From positions 1 to 46,082 of the forward strand of contig CAIUOU010000140.1 in NCBI GenBank assembly GCA_903900845.1: a DNA stretch of 46,082 bases, in the 5' to 3' direction. Of the stretch, positions 1 to 8,867 are shown piece after piece. The notes beneath the pieces were generated by a model. That model ran no database searches. It was not told the origin of the DNA and saw only the letters and a list, made by a program, of their open reading frames with translations. The translations under genes and the position numbers were made by a program. Origin of the DNA: an uncultured Opitutia bacterium. Lineage in GTDB: Bacteria; Verrucomicrobiota; Verrucomicrobiia; Opitutales; Opitutaceae. Within the stretch, counting starts at the first letter, position 1. Each line of letters opens with the position of its first letter.

Positions 1-72
1 GTCCCTTGGTCCTTCGCTCGTCCGCGGCTTTTTGTCTGGCCCGCGCGACCCCGCACCGACCATCAACTCGCC

Positions 73-876
73 ATGGCGATGCGCTTCACCATTCTCGGCA
101 GCGGAAGCTCGGGCAACGCCGCGCTGCTCGTGACCGAGGGTGCGCGCGTGCTCGTCGACGCCGGGTTTTCCGCCCGCCGGCTCGGCCAGCTGCTCGATGA
201 GGTGGGGGAATCGCTCGCGCGGATCGACGCGGTGTTCCTCACCCATGAGCACGGCGACCATGCCGACGGCCTCGAGGGCCTCAAGCGCTTCCCGCACATC
301 CGCGTGTTTGCCAACGAGGGCACCCGGCGCGTGGTTCAGGCGGGGCTGACGTGGCGGGTGGATTGGAACGTCTTTGAAACGGGCAGCCGCTTCCGCTTCC
401 GCGACCTCGAGGTCGACACGTTCGCCGTGCCGCACGACGCGCAGGATCCCGTCGGCTTCCGCTTCTCCCACGGCCACGAGGGCGACCTCGTCGCGCCGCG
501 GCGTACCCTCGCGTGGCTCACCGACCTGGGCCACGCGCCGCTCAACATCCGCCATTGCCTCCGGGACTGCGACGTGGTCGTGGTCGAGTCGAACCACTGC
601 CCGCGCCTGCTGCAGGCCGACACCCGCCGTCCGTGGGCCACCAAGCAGCGCATCTCCGGTCGCCACGGGCACCTCTCCAACGAGGCCGTGCGCGAACTGC
701 TCGCCGACGTGGCGAGCCCGCGCTGGCGCCACGTTTTCCTCACGCACCTGTCGCGCGACTGCAATTCCCGCGCCGCGGTCGAGGAGGCGCTCGGCGACGT
801 CCGCGCCCGCCTGGCCGGGTGCCGGTTCTCGGTGGTGGAGCAGGGGCAAACGACGCCCTGGCTCGAACTCGCCTAA
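73..876 (+). CDS. MBL-fold metallo-hydrolase, WalJ/YycJ-like
   Basis: This 267-residue protein has the metallo-beta-lactamase metal motif THEHGDH at residues 57-63, after an N-terminal strand ending in a G-S-G-S-S-G-N turn. A GHLSNEA motif and a later FLTHLSRDCN segment fit the YycJ/WalJ branch of the superfamily, whose members are cytoplasmic and are linked in some bacteria to DNA repair or cell-wall control as probable nucleases. Two in-frame ATG codons (73 and 79) compete as starts; the second would put the first strand closer to the N-terminus. No partner operon is visible: pyruvate kinase follows after 54 bases on the same strand. Fold assignment is firm; the substrate is unknown. Confidence 0.88.
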   Translation: MAMRFTILGSGSSGNAALLVTEGARVLVDAGFSARRLGQLLDEVGESLARIDAVFLTHEHGDHADGLEGLKRFPHIRVFANEGTRRVVQAGLTWRVDWNVFETGSRFRFRDLEVDTFAVPHDAQDPVGFRFSHGHEGDLVAPRRTLAWLTDLGHAPLNIRHCLRDCDVVVVESNHCPRLLQADTRRPWATKQRISGRHGHLSNEAVRELLADVASPRWRHVFLTHLSRDCNSRAAVEEALGDVRARLAGCRFSVVEQGQTTPWLELA

Positions 877-930
877 GCGACAAACGCGCTTGCCCTTGCG
901 GGCACGCGCGGAGGCCGGCACCGTCGGCGC

Positions 931-2361
931 ATGCCCGCCGATCCCTTCCGCCGTACCAAGATCATCGCCACCCTCGGACCCGCGACCGAGGGCGAGCCTA
1001 TGCTCGAGGCGCTGATCCGCGCGGGGGTCGACATCTTCCGGCTGAACATGGCCCACGCCAGCCATGACTGGACGCGGGGCGTCATTCGCCGCATCCGCGC
1101 CCTCTCGACCCGCGCCGGCCGCGAGGTCGCGGTGATGATGGATATCAAGGGCCCCGAGATCCGCACCGGCGATCTGGCGACGCCGCTGGAGCTGCGGGCG
1201 GGCGAGGTGTTCGACTTCACCGTGAAGCCCGGCACCGCCGGCCAAAGCGGCGAGGAGGTGAGGTCGGTGGACGTCAACTACCAGGGCCTGGTGCACGACA
1301 TCCGCGTGGGCGACGAGGTGCTGGTGGACAACGGCCTGCTGCGTCTCGAGGTGCTGGAGAAGCACGAGGCGCGCATCCGCTGCCGGGTGGTGATCCCGGG
1401 CGAGCTGAAGTCGCGCCGCCACATCAACCTGCCGGGGGTGAAGGTGAACCTGCCTTCGTTCACCGAGAAGGACCGCGCGGACGCGAGCGTCGGCCTCGAG
1501 GAGGGAATCGACTTCCTCGCCCTCTCGTTCGTGCGCGAGGCGCGCGACGTCGAGATGCTGCGCGATTTTCTGACGGAGCGGAAATCACGCGTGAGGATCA
1601 TCGCCAAGATCGAGGACCGCTCCGCGATCGCGAACCTCACCTCGATCGTGGAGGCGTGCGACGGCCTGATGATCGCGCGCGGCGACCTCGGCATCGAGTG
1701 CCCCTTCGAGGAGCTGCCCGTGATTCAACGCCGCGCCGTGCGGGCCTGCCTGGCTCAGGGCCGCCCCGTGATCGTCGCCACCCACATGCTTGAGTCGATG
1801 ATCACCCAGCCGGTGCCGACCCGCGCTGAGATAACCGACGTGGCCAACGCCGTCTACGAGCTCGCCGACTGCGTCATGCTCTCGGGCGAGACGACCGTGG
1901 GCAAATACCCCCTCGAGTGCGTGGGGATGCTCGACACGATCGCCCGGCGCATCGAGCGCGAGACGGCCGGCGACGCCGGCGAGCCCGCCGTCTTCACCGG
2001 CGAGCGCATGAAGGTGCTCAAGGCCGCCGTCGTGCTCGCGGGTCAGCTGCCCGGGTCGAAGATCATGACCTTCACGCGCCACGGGTTCATGGCCCAGGGA
2101 CTTGCGTTGCTGCGCCCGGCCCACTCGCCGATCTTCGCGTTCACCCCCTCGCTGCAGGTCCTGCGCCAGCTCCGGCTGCTCCGCGCCGTCGAGCCCATCC
2201 TGCTGGAACTCGCCTCCGACCCCAACGAGAGCATCGAGAACGCCCTCGCCCACCTCCGCCGCGTCGGCCTCGCGGCACCGGGAGACAAGATCGTCATCGC
2301 CACCGACATCGTCGCCGAGGACCGGCTCGTGGACGCGGTGCAATTGCGCACCCTGCGCTGA
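931..2361 (+). CDS. pyk: Pyruvate kinase
   Basis: Pyruvate kinase converts phosphoenolpyruvate and ADP to pyruvate and ATP, the last step of glycolysis, in the cytoplasm. At 476 residues the length is normal for the bacterial enzyme. The protein opens with RRTKIIATLGPA and then has FRLNMAH, MDIKGPEIRTG before the lid domain, IIAKIEDRSA with the catalytic lysine, MIARGDLGIE for metal and substrate binding, and THMLESMITQPVPTRAEITD followed by MLSGETTVGKYP. The C-terminal domain is present. The ATG at 931 lies just before the conserved N-terminal segment. The gene stands between unrelated neighbours and is probably transcribed alone or with the hydrolase upstream. Confidence 0.97.
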   Translation: MPADPFRRTKIIATLGPATEGEPMLEALIRAGVDIFRLNMAHASHDWTRGVIRRIRALSTRAGREVAVMMDIKGPEIRTGDLATPLELRAGEVFDFTVKPGTAGQSGEEVRSVDVNYQGLVHDIRVGDEVLVDNGLLRLEVLEKHEARIRCRVVIPGELKSRRHINLPGVKVNLPSFTEKDRADASVGLEEGIDFLALSFVREARDVEMLRDFLTERKSRVRIIAKIEDRSAIANLTSIVEACDGLMIARGDLGIECPFEELPVIQRRAVRACLAQGRPVIVATHMLESMITQPVPTRAEITDVANAVYELADCVMLSGETTVGKYPLECVGMLDTIARRIERETAGDAGEPAVFTGERMKVLKAAVVLAGQLPGSKIMTFTRHGFMAQGLALLRPAHSPIFAFTPSLQVLRQLRLLRAVEPILLELASDPNESIENALAHLRRVGLAAPGDKIVIATDIVAEDRLVDAVQLRTLR

Positions 2362-2423
2362 GGGCCCGGAAGTTGACGGTCACCCCGCACCCTTCATCTT
2401 CCCGCCATCCCATCCCCGCTGCC

Positions 2424-5400
2424 ATGAAATCCCTGCGTCGCTGTTGGCCCGCGTTCGCCGCCGGGCTGCTTGCCCTTTCCCCCGCTCTCCTGCCCGCGCA
2501 GGAAACCCGCCTCGCCAATGTCTCCGCCCTCACCCGCGTCGGGACCGGCGACGACGTGCTCACCGCCGGCTTTGTTGTCGGCGGCACCACTCCCAAGCAG
2601 GTGGTGATCCGCGCCGTCGGGCCGACCATCGGCGCCGCGCCGTTCAATGTCGCAAGCGCGCTTGCGGACCCGCAGCTGACGGTTTTCGGGCCAAGTTCGT
2701 CCACGCGCGTGGCCGCGTCGAACGACAATTGGAACGCCGCCGACGCCGCAACCTTTGCCTCCGTGGGCGCCTTTGCTCTCACCCCCGGCAGCCGTGACGC
2801 CGCCGTCGTCACCACCCTCGCGCCCGGCAATTACACCGCGCAGGTCACGGGCGCGGGCGGAACGTCCGGCAACGCCATCGTCGAGGTCTACGAGGTGGGC
2901 GCCACCGGGGGGAAGTTCACGAACCTCTCCACCCGCGCGCGCGTCACCGGCACCGCCACGCCGCTCACGCCCGGTTTCGTCGTTTCGCCCGGCTCCGGCA
3001 CGCGCAAGTTCCTGATCCGCGCCGCCGGGCCCGCGCTGGGCGCGCTCGGCCTTTCCGGGTTCCTGACCAACCCGACGATGACGCTCCGCCGCACCGGCGG
3101 CACCGCGACGGTCGTCGCCACCAACGACGACTGGGGCACCCAAACCGGCGCCATCACGGCCGACCTGCTGAGGCAAACCTTCGAGGCCAACGGGGCCTTT
3201 GGATTCCCCACCGGCAGCCGCGACGCCGCCATGATCGTCGACCTCGCCGCAGGCAACTACACCGTCGAGGTCACCGGGGCGGGCAACACCTCCGGCATCG
3301 CGATCGTCGAGGTGTACGATCTCACGCCCGCCGCCACTCCCGCCGTCTCCGTCGCCGCCACCAAGGCCTCCGCCGATGAGTCCGGGGCGCGCAACGGCGA
3401 GTTCACCTTCACGCGCTCCGGCCCGGTGAATTTTCCCCTCGAGGTACGTTACGGCGTCGGCGGCTCCGCGGTGAACGGCTTCGATTTTGTTTCGCTGCCG
3501 GGGACGGTGATGTTCTCCCCAGGGATCGGCTCGGTGGCAGTCGCGGTTAAACCCAATCCCGACCTGCAGAACGAAGGCAACGACACCGTGGAAGTCTCCC
3601 TCGTGGCCGGCACCGGGTACGCGTTGGGCGCGCAGACCTCCGCCAAGGTCACCATCGCCGACAGCTCGGCTTCCCTCTACGTGGCCTCCGTGCGGCCGGA
3701 GTCATCCGCCACGGTCTCCACCGCTTCGGGTACCGCCACCATCCTCCTCAGCGCCGATGAGTCCGTGGCCGCCGTCACCTTCAGCGTCTCCAACCTCTCC
3801 TCCACGGTCACCTCCGCCCACCTGCGCATCGGTCCCTCGGGCGACTTCGTCTTCACGCTGCCGTACGCCTCCTCCGGCACCGCGCAGTGGCTCCTGCTGC
3901 CCACCGGGAACTACACCAACGCGGCGCTGCTCACCGCCCTGAAGACCGGCAATATCTACGTCGGCGTGGACACCGCACGCTACCCGGCGGGCGAGGTCCG
4001 CGGCACGTTCATCCAAGGCACCGGCTCGGCGAGCTTCTCCCGGCCCGCCGACCCGCCTTCCGTTTCCCTGAGTAATCTTTCCGCCACCGACGCCGCCCGT
4101 TTCCTGACGCAGGCGACCTTCGGGCCGAAGCGCAGCGAGATCGACGCCCTCACCGGCGGCAGCATCGACGCCTGGCTCAACGAGCAGCTCGCGCTCCCCT
4201 TCACGTCGCACCGCCAGGCCGTCGTGGACGACCGCACTCGTTTCGGCGGCAGCGGTAGCTTCACCAATTGGAACGCCATCCACCCGCCGAACCGGCAGTC
4301 GGCGTGGTTCAAGAACGTGCTCACCGCGCGCGACCAGCTGCGCCAGCGCGTCGCCTTCGCGCTGAGCCAGATCCTCGTCATCTCCGACGTCGGTCTCGGT
4401 GACGACAGCCGCGCGGAGCCGATCGCCAACTACTACGACATCCTCGGCGCCGGCGCCTTCGGGAACTTCCGCGCGCTGCTGGAGCAGATCACACTCAGCC
4501 CCATGATGGGCGAGTACCTCAGCTCGCTGCGCAACGCCAAGGCCACCTACGACACGGCCGGCAACGCCATCACCACACCCGACGAGAACTACGCGCGCGA
4601 GGTGATGCAGCTTTTCTCCATCGGCCTCGTGCGGCTGCAGCCCGACGGCACACTGATGCTGGGCGCCGACGGCCTGCCCATCCCGACCTACAACCAGACC
4701 ACCATCACCGAGATGGCCAAGGTGTTCACCGGCTGGGCCTACCCGTCGACCAACCTCAACGCCTTCCGCACCGCCGGGGCCAACCACATCAGCCCCATGC
4801 AGCTTTACCCTGCATTCCACGACGACACCGCGAAGGACCTCAGCCCGGTGCTCGCCACCCCGATCCCCGCCAGCCAGGGCGGAACGACCGACCTTCGGCT
4901 GGCCCTCGATGCCCTGTTCAACCACCCCAACACGCCGCCGTTCATCTCCAAGCTGCTCATTCAACGGCTGGTCGCCAGCAACCCGAGCCCCGCCTATGTG
5001 TACCGCGTCGCGCGGAAGTTCGAGGACGACGGCACCGGCGCCCGCGGCAACCTGGCGGCGGTGGTGCGCGCGATCCTCACCGACTACGAGGCGCGGTCGC
5101 CCGAACTCCTCGCCAACGCGGCGCACGGCAAGCTGAAGGAACCGCTGCTCCGGCTCACCGGGCTACTGCGCGGCTTCAACGCCTCCGCGCCGAGCGGCCG
5201 CTTCCTCGGGCTCCGCCACACGGTCGACGGCAACTTCATCACCTCCTCCACCCCGAGGCCCGCCGCCGCGACCCAGATCGCCACCGTCAATTCCGCCACC
5301 CTGCCCGGCAATGCGATCAGCAATTTGGCCCAGGCCGCGATGCGCTCGCCCACCGTGTTCAATTTCTTCAAGCCCGACTATGTCTTGCCCGGCCCGCTCG

Positions 5401-5762
5401 CGGCCGCCGGTCTCGTCGCCCCGGAGTTCGAGATCACCGACGACAACTTCGCCATCATGGTGCCCAACTATCTCCGGGGCTTCGTCGTGGCCGTCACCCC
5501 CACCACCAACGGGGTACCCACGTCCGCCGCCGATTACACGCTCACCCTCGATCTCTCGTACGAGAGTTCCCTGGCGGGCAACGTTCCGGCCCTGCTCGAC
5601 CACCTTAACCTCGTGCTCTGCTCGGGCTCGTTGTCCGCCGCCTCCCGGACCCGCATCACCTCCGCCCTGGCCGCCCTGCCGTCAACGACTTCGACCATCG
5701 ACCGCGTGCGGACCGCGATCCTCCTCGCGCTCACTTCACCCAACGCGGCGATCCAGAAATAA
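2424..5762 (+). CDS. Large exported DUF1800 protein with Calx-beta and CHRD domains
   Basis: This protein has 1112 residues from the ATG at 2424, where a Sec signal peptide ends in SPALLPAQ. The open frame runs further upstream into pyk but that part has no coding character. Two related beta-rich repeats follow (about residues 28-160 and 162-300), each with an IRA.GP core and an EVYEV or EVYDL end. Next come a Calx-beta-like domain (about 305-410), a CHRD-like domain (about 413-535) and the DUF1800 domain (about 550-1110) with ARFLTQATFGP, the LRQRVAFALSQ helix and NYAREVMQLFSIG. DUF1800 function is unknown. The partner DUF1501 gene follows after 20 bases, the usual pairing in Planctomycetes and Verrucomicrobia. 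A cell-surface or periplasmic role is inferred from the signal peptide and adhesion-like domains. Confidence 0.92.
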   Translation: MKSLRRCWPAFAAGLLALSPALLPAQETRLANVSALTRVGTGDDVLTAGFVVGGTTPKQVVIRAVGPTIGAAPFNVASALADPQLTVFGPSSSTRVAASNDNWNAADAATFASVGAFALTPGSRDAAVVTTLAPGNYTAQVTGAGGTSGNAIVEVYEVGATGGKFTNLSTRARVTGTATPLTPGFVVSPGSGTRKFLIRAAGPALGALGLSGFLTNPTMTLRRTGGTATVVATNDDWGTQTGAITADLLRQTFEANGAFGFPTGSRDAAMIVDLAAGNYTVEVTGAGNTSGIAIVEVYDLTPAATPAVSVAATKASADESGARNGEFTFTRSGPVNFPLEVRYGVGGSAVNGFDFVSLPGTVMFSPGIGSVAVAVKPNPDLQNEGNDTVEVSLVAGTGYALGAQTSAKVTIADSSASLYVASVRPESSATVSTASGTATILLSADESVAAVTFSVSNLSSTVTSAHLRIGPSGDFVFTLPYASSGTAQWLLLPTGNYTNAALLTALKTGNIYVGVDTARYPAGEVRGTFIQGTGSASFSRPADPPSVSLSNLSATDAARFLTQATFGPKRSEIDALTGGSIDAWLNEQLALPFTSHRQAVVDDRTRFGGSGSFTNWNAIHPPNRQSAWFKNVLTARDQLRQRVAFALSQILVISDVGLGDDSRAEPIANYYDILGAGAFGNFRALLEQITLSPMMGEYLSSLRNAKATYDTAGNAITTPDENYAREVMQLFSIGLVRLQPDGTLMLGADGLPIPTYNQTTITEMAKVFTGWAYPSTNLNAFRTAGANHISPMQLYPAFHDDTAKDLSPVLATPIPASQGGTTDLRLALDALFNHPNTPPFISKLLIQRLVASNPSPAYVYRVARKFEDDGTGARGNLAAVVRAILTDYEARSPELLANAAHGKLKEPLLRLTGLLRGFNASAPSGRFLGLRHTVDGNFITSSTPRPAAATQIATVNSATLPGNAISNLAQAAMRSPTVFNFFKPDYVLPGPLAAAGLVAPEFEITDDNFAIMVPNYLRGFVVAVTPTTNGVPTSAADYTLTLDLSYESSLAGNVPALLDHLNLVLCSGSLSAASRTRITSALAALPSTTSTIDRVRTAILLALTSPNAAIQK

Positions 5763-5782
5763 TCACCCGAACCCTCCCTCCC

Positions 5783-7252
5783 ATGAGCAACCGCAAGAAG
5801 ACAGCCCCCGAGGTTTCCCGCCGCGAGTTCTTCGGCAGCGCGTGCTGCGCGGCCGTCGGCGCCACCGGCCTGCTCTCCACGCTGGGCAGCCTGCGCCTGA
5901 TGGGCGCGGTCGCCAGCCCCGCCAACGGCCCTCAGCCGCCCAGCCGGGCCGGAGCCCACCCGTCCGACTACAAGGCCCTCGTCTGCCTCTTTCTCAACGG
6001 CGGCAACGACGCCAACAATCTGCTCGTGCCCATGGGCGCCGGCGCCGCCACCGACGCCGCCAGCTACGAGGCGTATCGCACCGCGCGGAGCAATCTCGCC
6101 CTGCGCCGGGATTCCCTCCTGCCCATCGCGCCGCGAACCTCCGACGGCCGTACCTGGGGCCTCCACCCGGCCGTCACGGAACTCAAATCCCTGTTTGATT
6201 CCGGCAAGACCGCGCTCGTCGCCAACGTCGGCACCCTCGTTTACCCCACCACCAAGGCCCAGTACACCGCGCGCAGCGTCCCCCTGCCTCCCCAGTTGTT
6301 CTCGCACAGCGACCAACAGGTGCAGTGGCAGCACAGCGTGCCGGACAAGCCCACGGCCACCGGCTGGGGCGGCCGCGTCGCCGACCTCTTGAACGCGTTC
6401 AACTCCAGCGAGCAGATCTCCATGTCGATCAGCATCGCCGGCAAGAACACGTTCCAGGTCGGCTCCACGGTCTCGCAGTATGCGGTCGGCACCGGCGGCG
6501 CCACAAACCTCACCGGCACCACCACGTCGACCAACCCGACAAACCTCGACGGCATCCGCTACCGGGCCCAGCGGGACCTTTTCGGCCAGCCGCAGTCGGG
6601 GCTGTTCGAGGCCGCGTTCGGATCGGCCTCCTCCGAGGCGATCGTCAGCGCGGAGTTGCTCAACTCCGTGCTCGCCGCCTCGACGACGATCCGCACGGCC
6701 TTTCCCGCGACCAGCGCGGGCAACCAGCTCCGGATGGCCGCGCGCCTCATCGCCGCCGCCCCCAACCTCGGCCTCAAGCGTCAGATCTTCTTCGTGCAAC
6801 TGGGCGGCTGGGACCTCCACGCCGGCCAGCTCGTCAACACCAGCCCGGAGACCGGCACGCACGCCGGCCTGCTTTCCCAGATCAGCCAGGCGGTGAGCGC
6901 CTTCCATGCCGCCACCACGGAGCTGGGCATCGAGAACCAGGTGACGACCTTCACCGCCTCGGACTTCGGCCGCACCTTCCGCTCCAACGGCGACGGCTCC
7001 GACCACGGGTGGGGCAGCCACCATTTCGTCGTCGGCGGCGCCGTGCGCGGAGGGGAGCTGTACGGCCGCATGCCCGCGCTGTCCATCAACGGACCGGATG
7101 ACACCGGGCTCGGCCGCTGGATTCCCACGACCAGCGTCGACCAGTACGCCGCGACCCTCGCCACCTGGTTCGGCGTCAGCGCCACCGACCTTCCCGTCGT
7201 GCTGCCCAACATCGGTCGTTTCTCCCGGGCCAACCTCGGTTTCCTCGGATGA
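5783..7252 (+). CDS. DUF1501 family Tat-exported protein
   Basis: This 489-residue protein has a twin-arginine signal, SRREFFGSACCAAVG, near residue 12 and then the DUF1501 domain, beginning with DYKALVCLFLNGGNDANN. Family hallmarks are visible: the FLNGGND segment, FVQLGGWDLHAGQ, and TTFTASDFGRTFRSNGDGSDH with DHGWG. These resemble alkaline-phosphatase-superfamily metal sites, although no activity is established for the family. It is the standard partner of the DUF1800 gene 20 bases upstream. Its stop overlaps the start of the next gene in an ATGA, so all three genes are probably one transcript. The Tat signal suggests it folds, perhaps with a bound metal, before export. Confidence 0.93.
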   Translation: MSNRKKTAPEVSRREFFGSACCAAVGATGLLSTLGSLRLMGAVASPANGPQPPSRAGAHPSDYKALVCLFLNGGNDANNLLVPMGAGAATDAASYEAYRTARSNLALRRDSLLPIAPRTSDGRTWGLHPAVTELKSLFDSGKTALVANVGTLVYPTTKAQYTARSVPLPPQLFSHSDQQVQWQHSVPDKPTATGWGGRVADLLNAFNSSEQISMSISIAGKNTFQVGSTVSQYAVGTGGATNLTGTTTSTNPTNLDGIRYRAQRDLFGQPQSGLFEAAFGSASSEAIVSAELLNSVLAASTTIRTAFPATSAGNQLRMAARLIAAAPNLGLKRQIFFVQLGGWDLHAGQLVNTSPETGTHAGLLSQISQAVSAFHAATTELGIENQVTTFTASDFGRTFRSNGDGSDHGWGSHHFVVGGAVRGGELYGRMPALSINGPDDTGLGRWIPTTSVDQYAATLATWFGVSATDLPVVLPNIGRFSRANLGFLG

Positions 7253-7785
7253 CCCGGCGGCGCGCGCTGCTTGGCGCCGCGCTCGCTGTCGCCATCGTCG
7301 TTCTCTGGTGGTGGGCGCGTCCCGCCGCCCGACCGACGACGGACGGAGCCTTGCCGCCGGCGCGTGACAGCCGGGACAGCGCGCCCGCGGCGGTCAACGC
7401 TCCCCGCCCCGCCACCACACCGGCGCCTCCGGGAGCGGGGGACGAGTCGCGCCTTGCGGACGAACTCAACGCGCCCGCGGGAACGATTGAGCAGGATCTC
7501 CGCGTCGTGCTCGGCCTCCTCGAGGCGTTCCGCACGAATTTTCCGCGGGAGGGCAATCCCATCGGCTCGAATGCCGAAATCACCGCGGCTCTACAAGGCC
7601 GCAACCCGACCCGGGTAGCCTTCGTGCCGCGCGGCCATGCCGCCGTGAACCGCGACGGGGAACTCTGCGATCGCTGGGGCTCGCCCTTCTTTTTCCACGC
7701 CGAAAGCGCCCGCCGCATGGAGGTGCGCAGTGCGGGACCCGACCGCCGCCTGTGGACCGAGGACGATATCGTGCTCACTCCCTGA
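7249..7785 (+). CDS. Membrane-anchored protein with type II pseudopilin-like C-terminus
   Basis: This 178-residue protein starts at an ATG overlapping the DUF1501 stop by four bases (ATGA), which implies translational coupling. After RRR comes one hydrophobic segment (about residues 4-22), then an Ala/Pro-rich linker to about residue 65, then a small domain. The C-terminal part contains DRWGSPFFFHAES, then RSAGPDRRLWTEDDIVL. This resembles the end of GspG-type major pseudopilins (D-WG-P ... S-GPD ... DDI, a calcium-binding loop in that family). The pilin N-terminal helix with a prepilin peptidase site is not evident, so it is probably a pseudopilin-like globular domain on a signal anchor. A role with the secreted DUF1800/DUF1501 proteins is inferred from linkage only. 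Confidence 0.78.
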   Translation: MTRRRALLGAALAVAIVVLWWWARPAARPTTDGALPPARDSRDSAPAAVNAPRPATTPAPPGAGDESRLADELNAPAGTIEQDLRVVLGLLEAFRTNFPREGNPIGSNAEITAALQGRNPTRVAFVPRGHAAVNRDGELCDRWGSPFFFHAESARRMEVRSAGPDRRLWTEDDIVLTP

Positions 7786-7976
7786 CCCGTGCGGGCCCTT
7801 CGCGGCGCAAGCGTAAGCGTGGTATCGCTCACGCGCCGGCCACATCGTTCGCCGCAGGTGGTAAAGAAAGGTCAGGAGGGCGCTAATCCGTTCGGGGAAA
7901 AAACGGCCCTCGGCACCGCACGCAGCCGTGGCACCTTCTCCACTTTCCCCGAAAGCGCAGCCGGGTTGAACCCACG

Positions 7977-8025
7977 CCGAATCCGTTACCTCCGCTGCCT
8001 CCTGTTAAAAGCCTTCAAGCAGGAG
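7977..8025 (+). repeat. Pyrimidine-rich repeat B, copy 1
   Basis: A stretch of about 49 bases beginning CCGAATCCGTTACCTCCG matches the copy at 8698-8746 with scattered changes. It ends in an inverted pair CTCCTG ... CAGGAG that can form a short stem. Bases just downstream (to about 8047) partly complement its first half, so a longer imperfect hairpin is possible. Confidence 0.7.
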
Positions 8026-8245
8026 CGATCCGAGGAAACCGAGGCGGACCAAGCATGCCGCGACGTTCGGAAAAGCGTAAGCCCATTTTCATCATCCGCG
8101 TCGTCCGCACTGCTATACCTGAAAAGCGTGTTTTTTCGGCACGATTCTCCCCGCTCAAGCCAGGGTCGCCTTCATCTGCGCCATCCGGGAAATCCGCGGT
8201 TCAATGTCGCTTTGTTCGGAACCGCCTTTGGCCGTCACGCAAGCG

Positions 8246-8277
8246 GCATGGTCCGCGGCGGGCGGCCGCGGCTACAC
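8246..8277 (+). repeat. Hairpin repeat A, copy 1
   Basis: This 32-base element is identical to 8662-8693. A 6 bp stem CCGCGG/CCGCGG encloses a 7-base loop, preceded by GCATGGT and followed by CTACAC. Diverged relatives lie at 13728-13757 and 21326-21357. Confidence 0.85.
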
Positions 8278-8488
8278 GGGATGCCTTTCGTCCGGAAAGG
8301 CCGAACCGCCTTTCGTTAAGAAACGCGTGTGATATAACCTTGGGTGTTTACCCGCCTCAGGCGGGCAACCCTCGGATCGCCGGGAACTCTTTCCGCCAAT
8401 TTCCCGTCTCTCGCTCTCGCTTTAAGTCGCCCCTCCCCGGGCGGCCGAACGCGTGGCGTGGACTTCAACTTCGACCCTCAACTTCAAC

Positions 8489-8509
8489 ACGGCCGCCGAA
8501 GGCGGCCGT
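8489..8509. repeat. Perfect 9 bp stem-loop
   Basis: ACGGCCGCC and GGCGGCCGT pair perfectly around a GAA loop. No T-run follows, so it is not a typical terminator. It is one of several compact GC hairpins in this gene-free stretch. Confidence 0.6.
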
Positions 8510-8586
8510 CCCATTCGTGCCCCTTCGCGTGCATTTGTGGTTGCTCCACGCGAAGCGATTCCGCGGCGCTTCCCGCTCGCCGCATC

Positions 8587-8622
8587 ATCCGCGTGCATCC
8601 GTGTGCATCCGTGGTTAAAAAA
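8587..8622 (+). repeat. TCCGTG-rich intergenic repeat C, copy 1
   Basis: Tandem-like GCATCCGTG units are followed by GTGGTTAAAAAAACC. The same GTCCATCCGTGGTTGAAA-type sequence recurs at 21367-21408, just before queA. A weaker relative lies at 8514-8548. Confidence 0.55.
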
Positions 8623-8661
8623 ACCGGAGATACCGAACAGCCTTCGGCGGTACCTTCCTCC

Positions 8662-8693
8662 GCATGGTCCGCGGCGGGCGGCCGCGGCTACAC
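8662..8693 (+). repeat. Hairpin repeat A, copy 2
   Basis: This copy is identical over 32 bases to 8246-8277, with the CCGCGG/CCGCGG stem. It is followed within a few bases by repeat B copy 2, whereas B copy 1 lies before A copy 1, so the two families are interspersed rather than one composite unit. Confidence 0.85.
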
Positions 8694-8697
8694 CAAG

Positions 8698-8746
8698 CCG
8701 ACTCCGTTATCTCCGTTGCCTCCTGTTCAAGACCATCCAGCAGGAC
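8698..8746 (+). repeat. Pyrimidine-rich repeat B, copy 2
   Basis: The second copy of the roughly 49-base element at 7977-8025 reads CCGACTCCGTTATCTCCG at its start. Most differences are transitions. The terminal inverted pair is reduced to CCTG ... CAGG. Confidence 0.7.
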
Positions 8747-8867
8747 TAAACGTAGGCAACGGCAGGAAAAGAGGGTCGGGATCTTTGGCTTGGTGAGCAT
8801 CCATCAGGACAAACCGAATCTCGGACGACCGATAGGGTCGCGGACGCAATGGAGAATGCGCCACACC

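Larger units (their letters stand above)
7786..8867. other. Repeat-rich stretch without a credible gene
   Basis: About 1.08 kb separates the pseudopilin-like gene from the convergently placed sigma factor gene. The open frames here have low-complexity or frame-shuffled compositions and run through repeats, so none is called. The region holds two copies of a 32-base hairpin repeat, two copies of a roughly 50-base pyrimidine-rich repeat, copies of a TCCGTG-rich repeat, and several isolated stem-loops, including 8351-8365 (6 bp stem, 3-base loop) and 8489-8509 (9 bp stem, loop GAA). It looks like an accretion site for small repetitive elements. Confidence 0.7.

Noticed and set aside
3702-5126. 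Long antisense reading frame (474 codons) over the DUF1800 gene
   Set aside because: It is complementary to a well-supported gene, and its Gly/Arg/Val/Glu-rich composition is typical of a GC-rich shadow frame.
5534-7024. Long antisense reading frame (496 codons) over the DUF1501 gene
   Set aside because: Shadow of a conserved gene; no domain or signal peptide is recognisable.
7789-8618. Overlapping plus-strand frames in the 7.8-8.8 kb gap
   Set aside because: They read through hairpin repeats A and B and have no conserved features.
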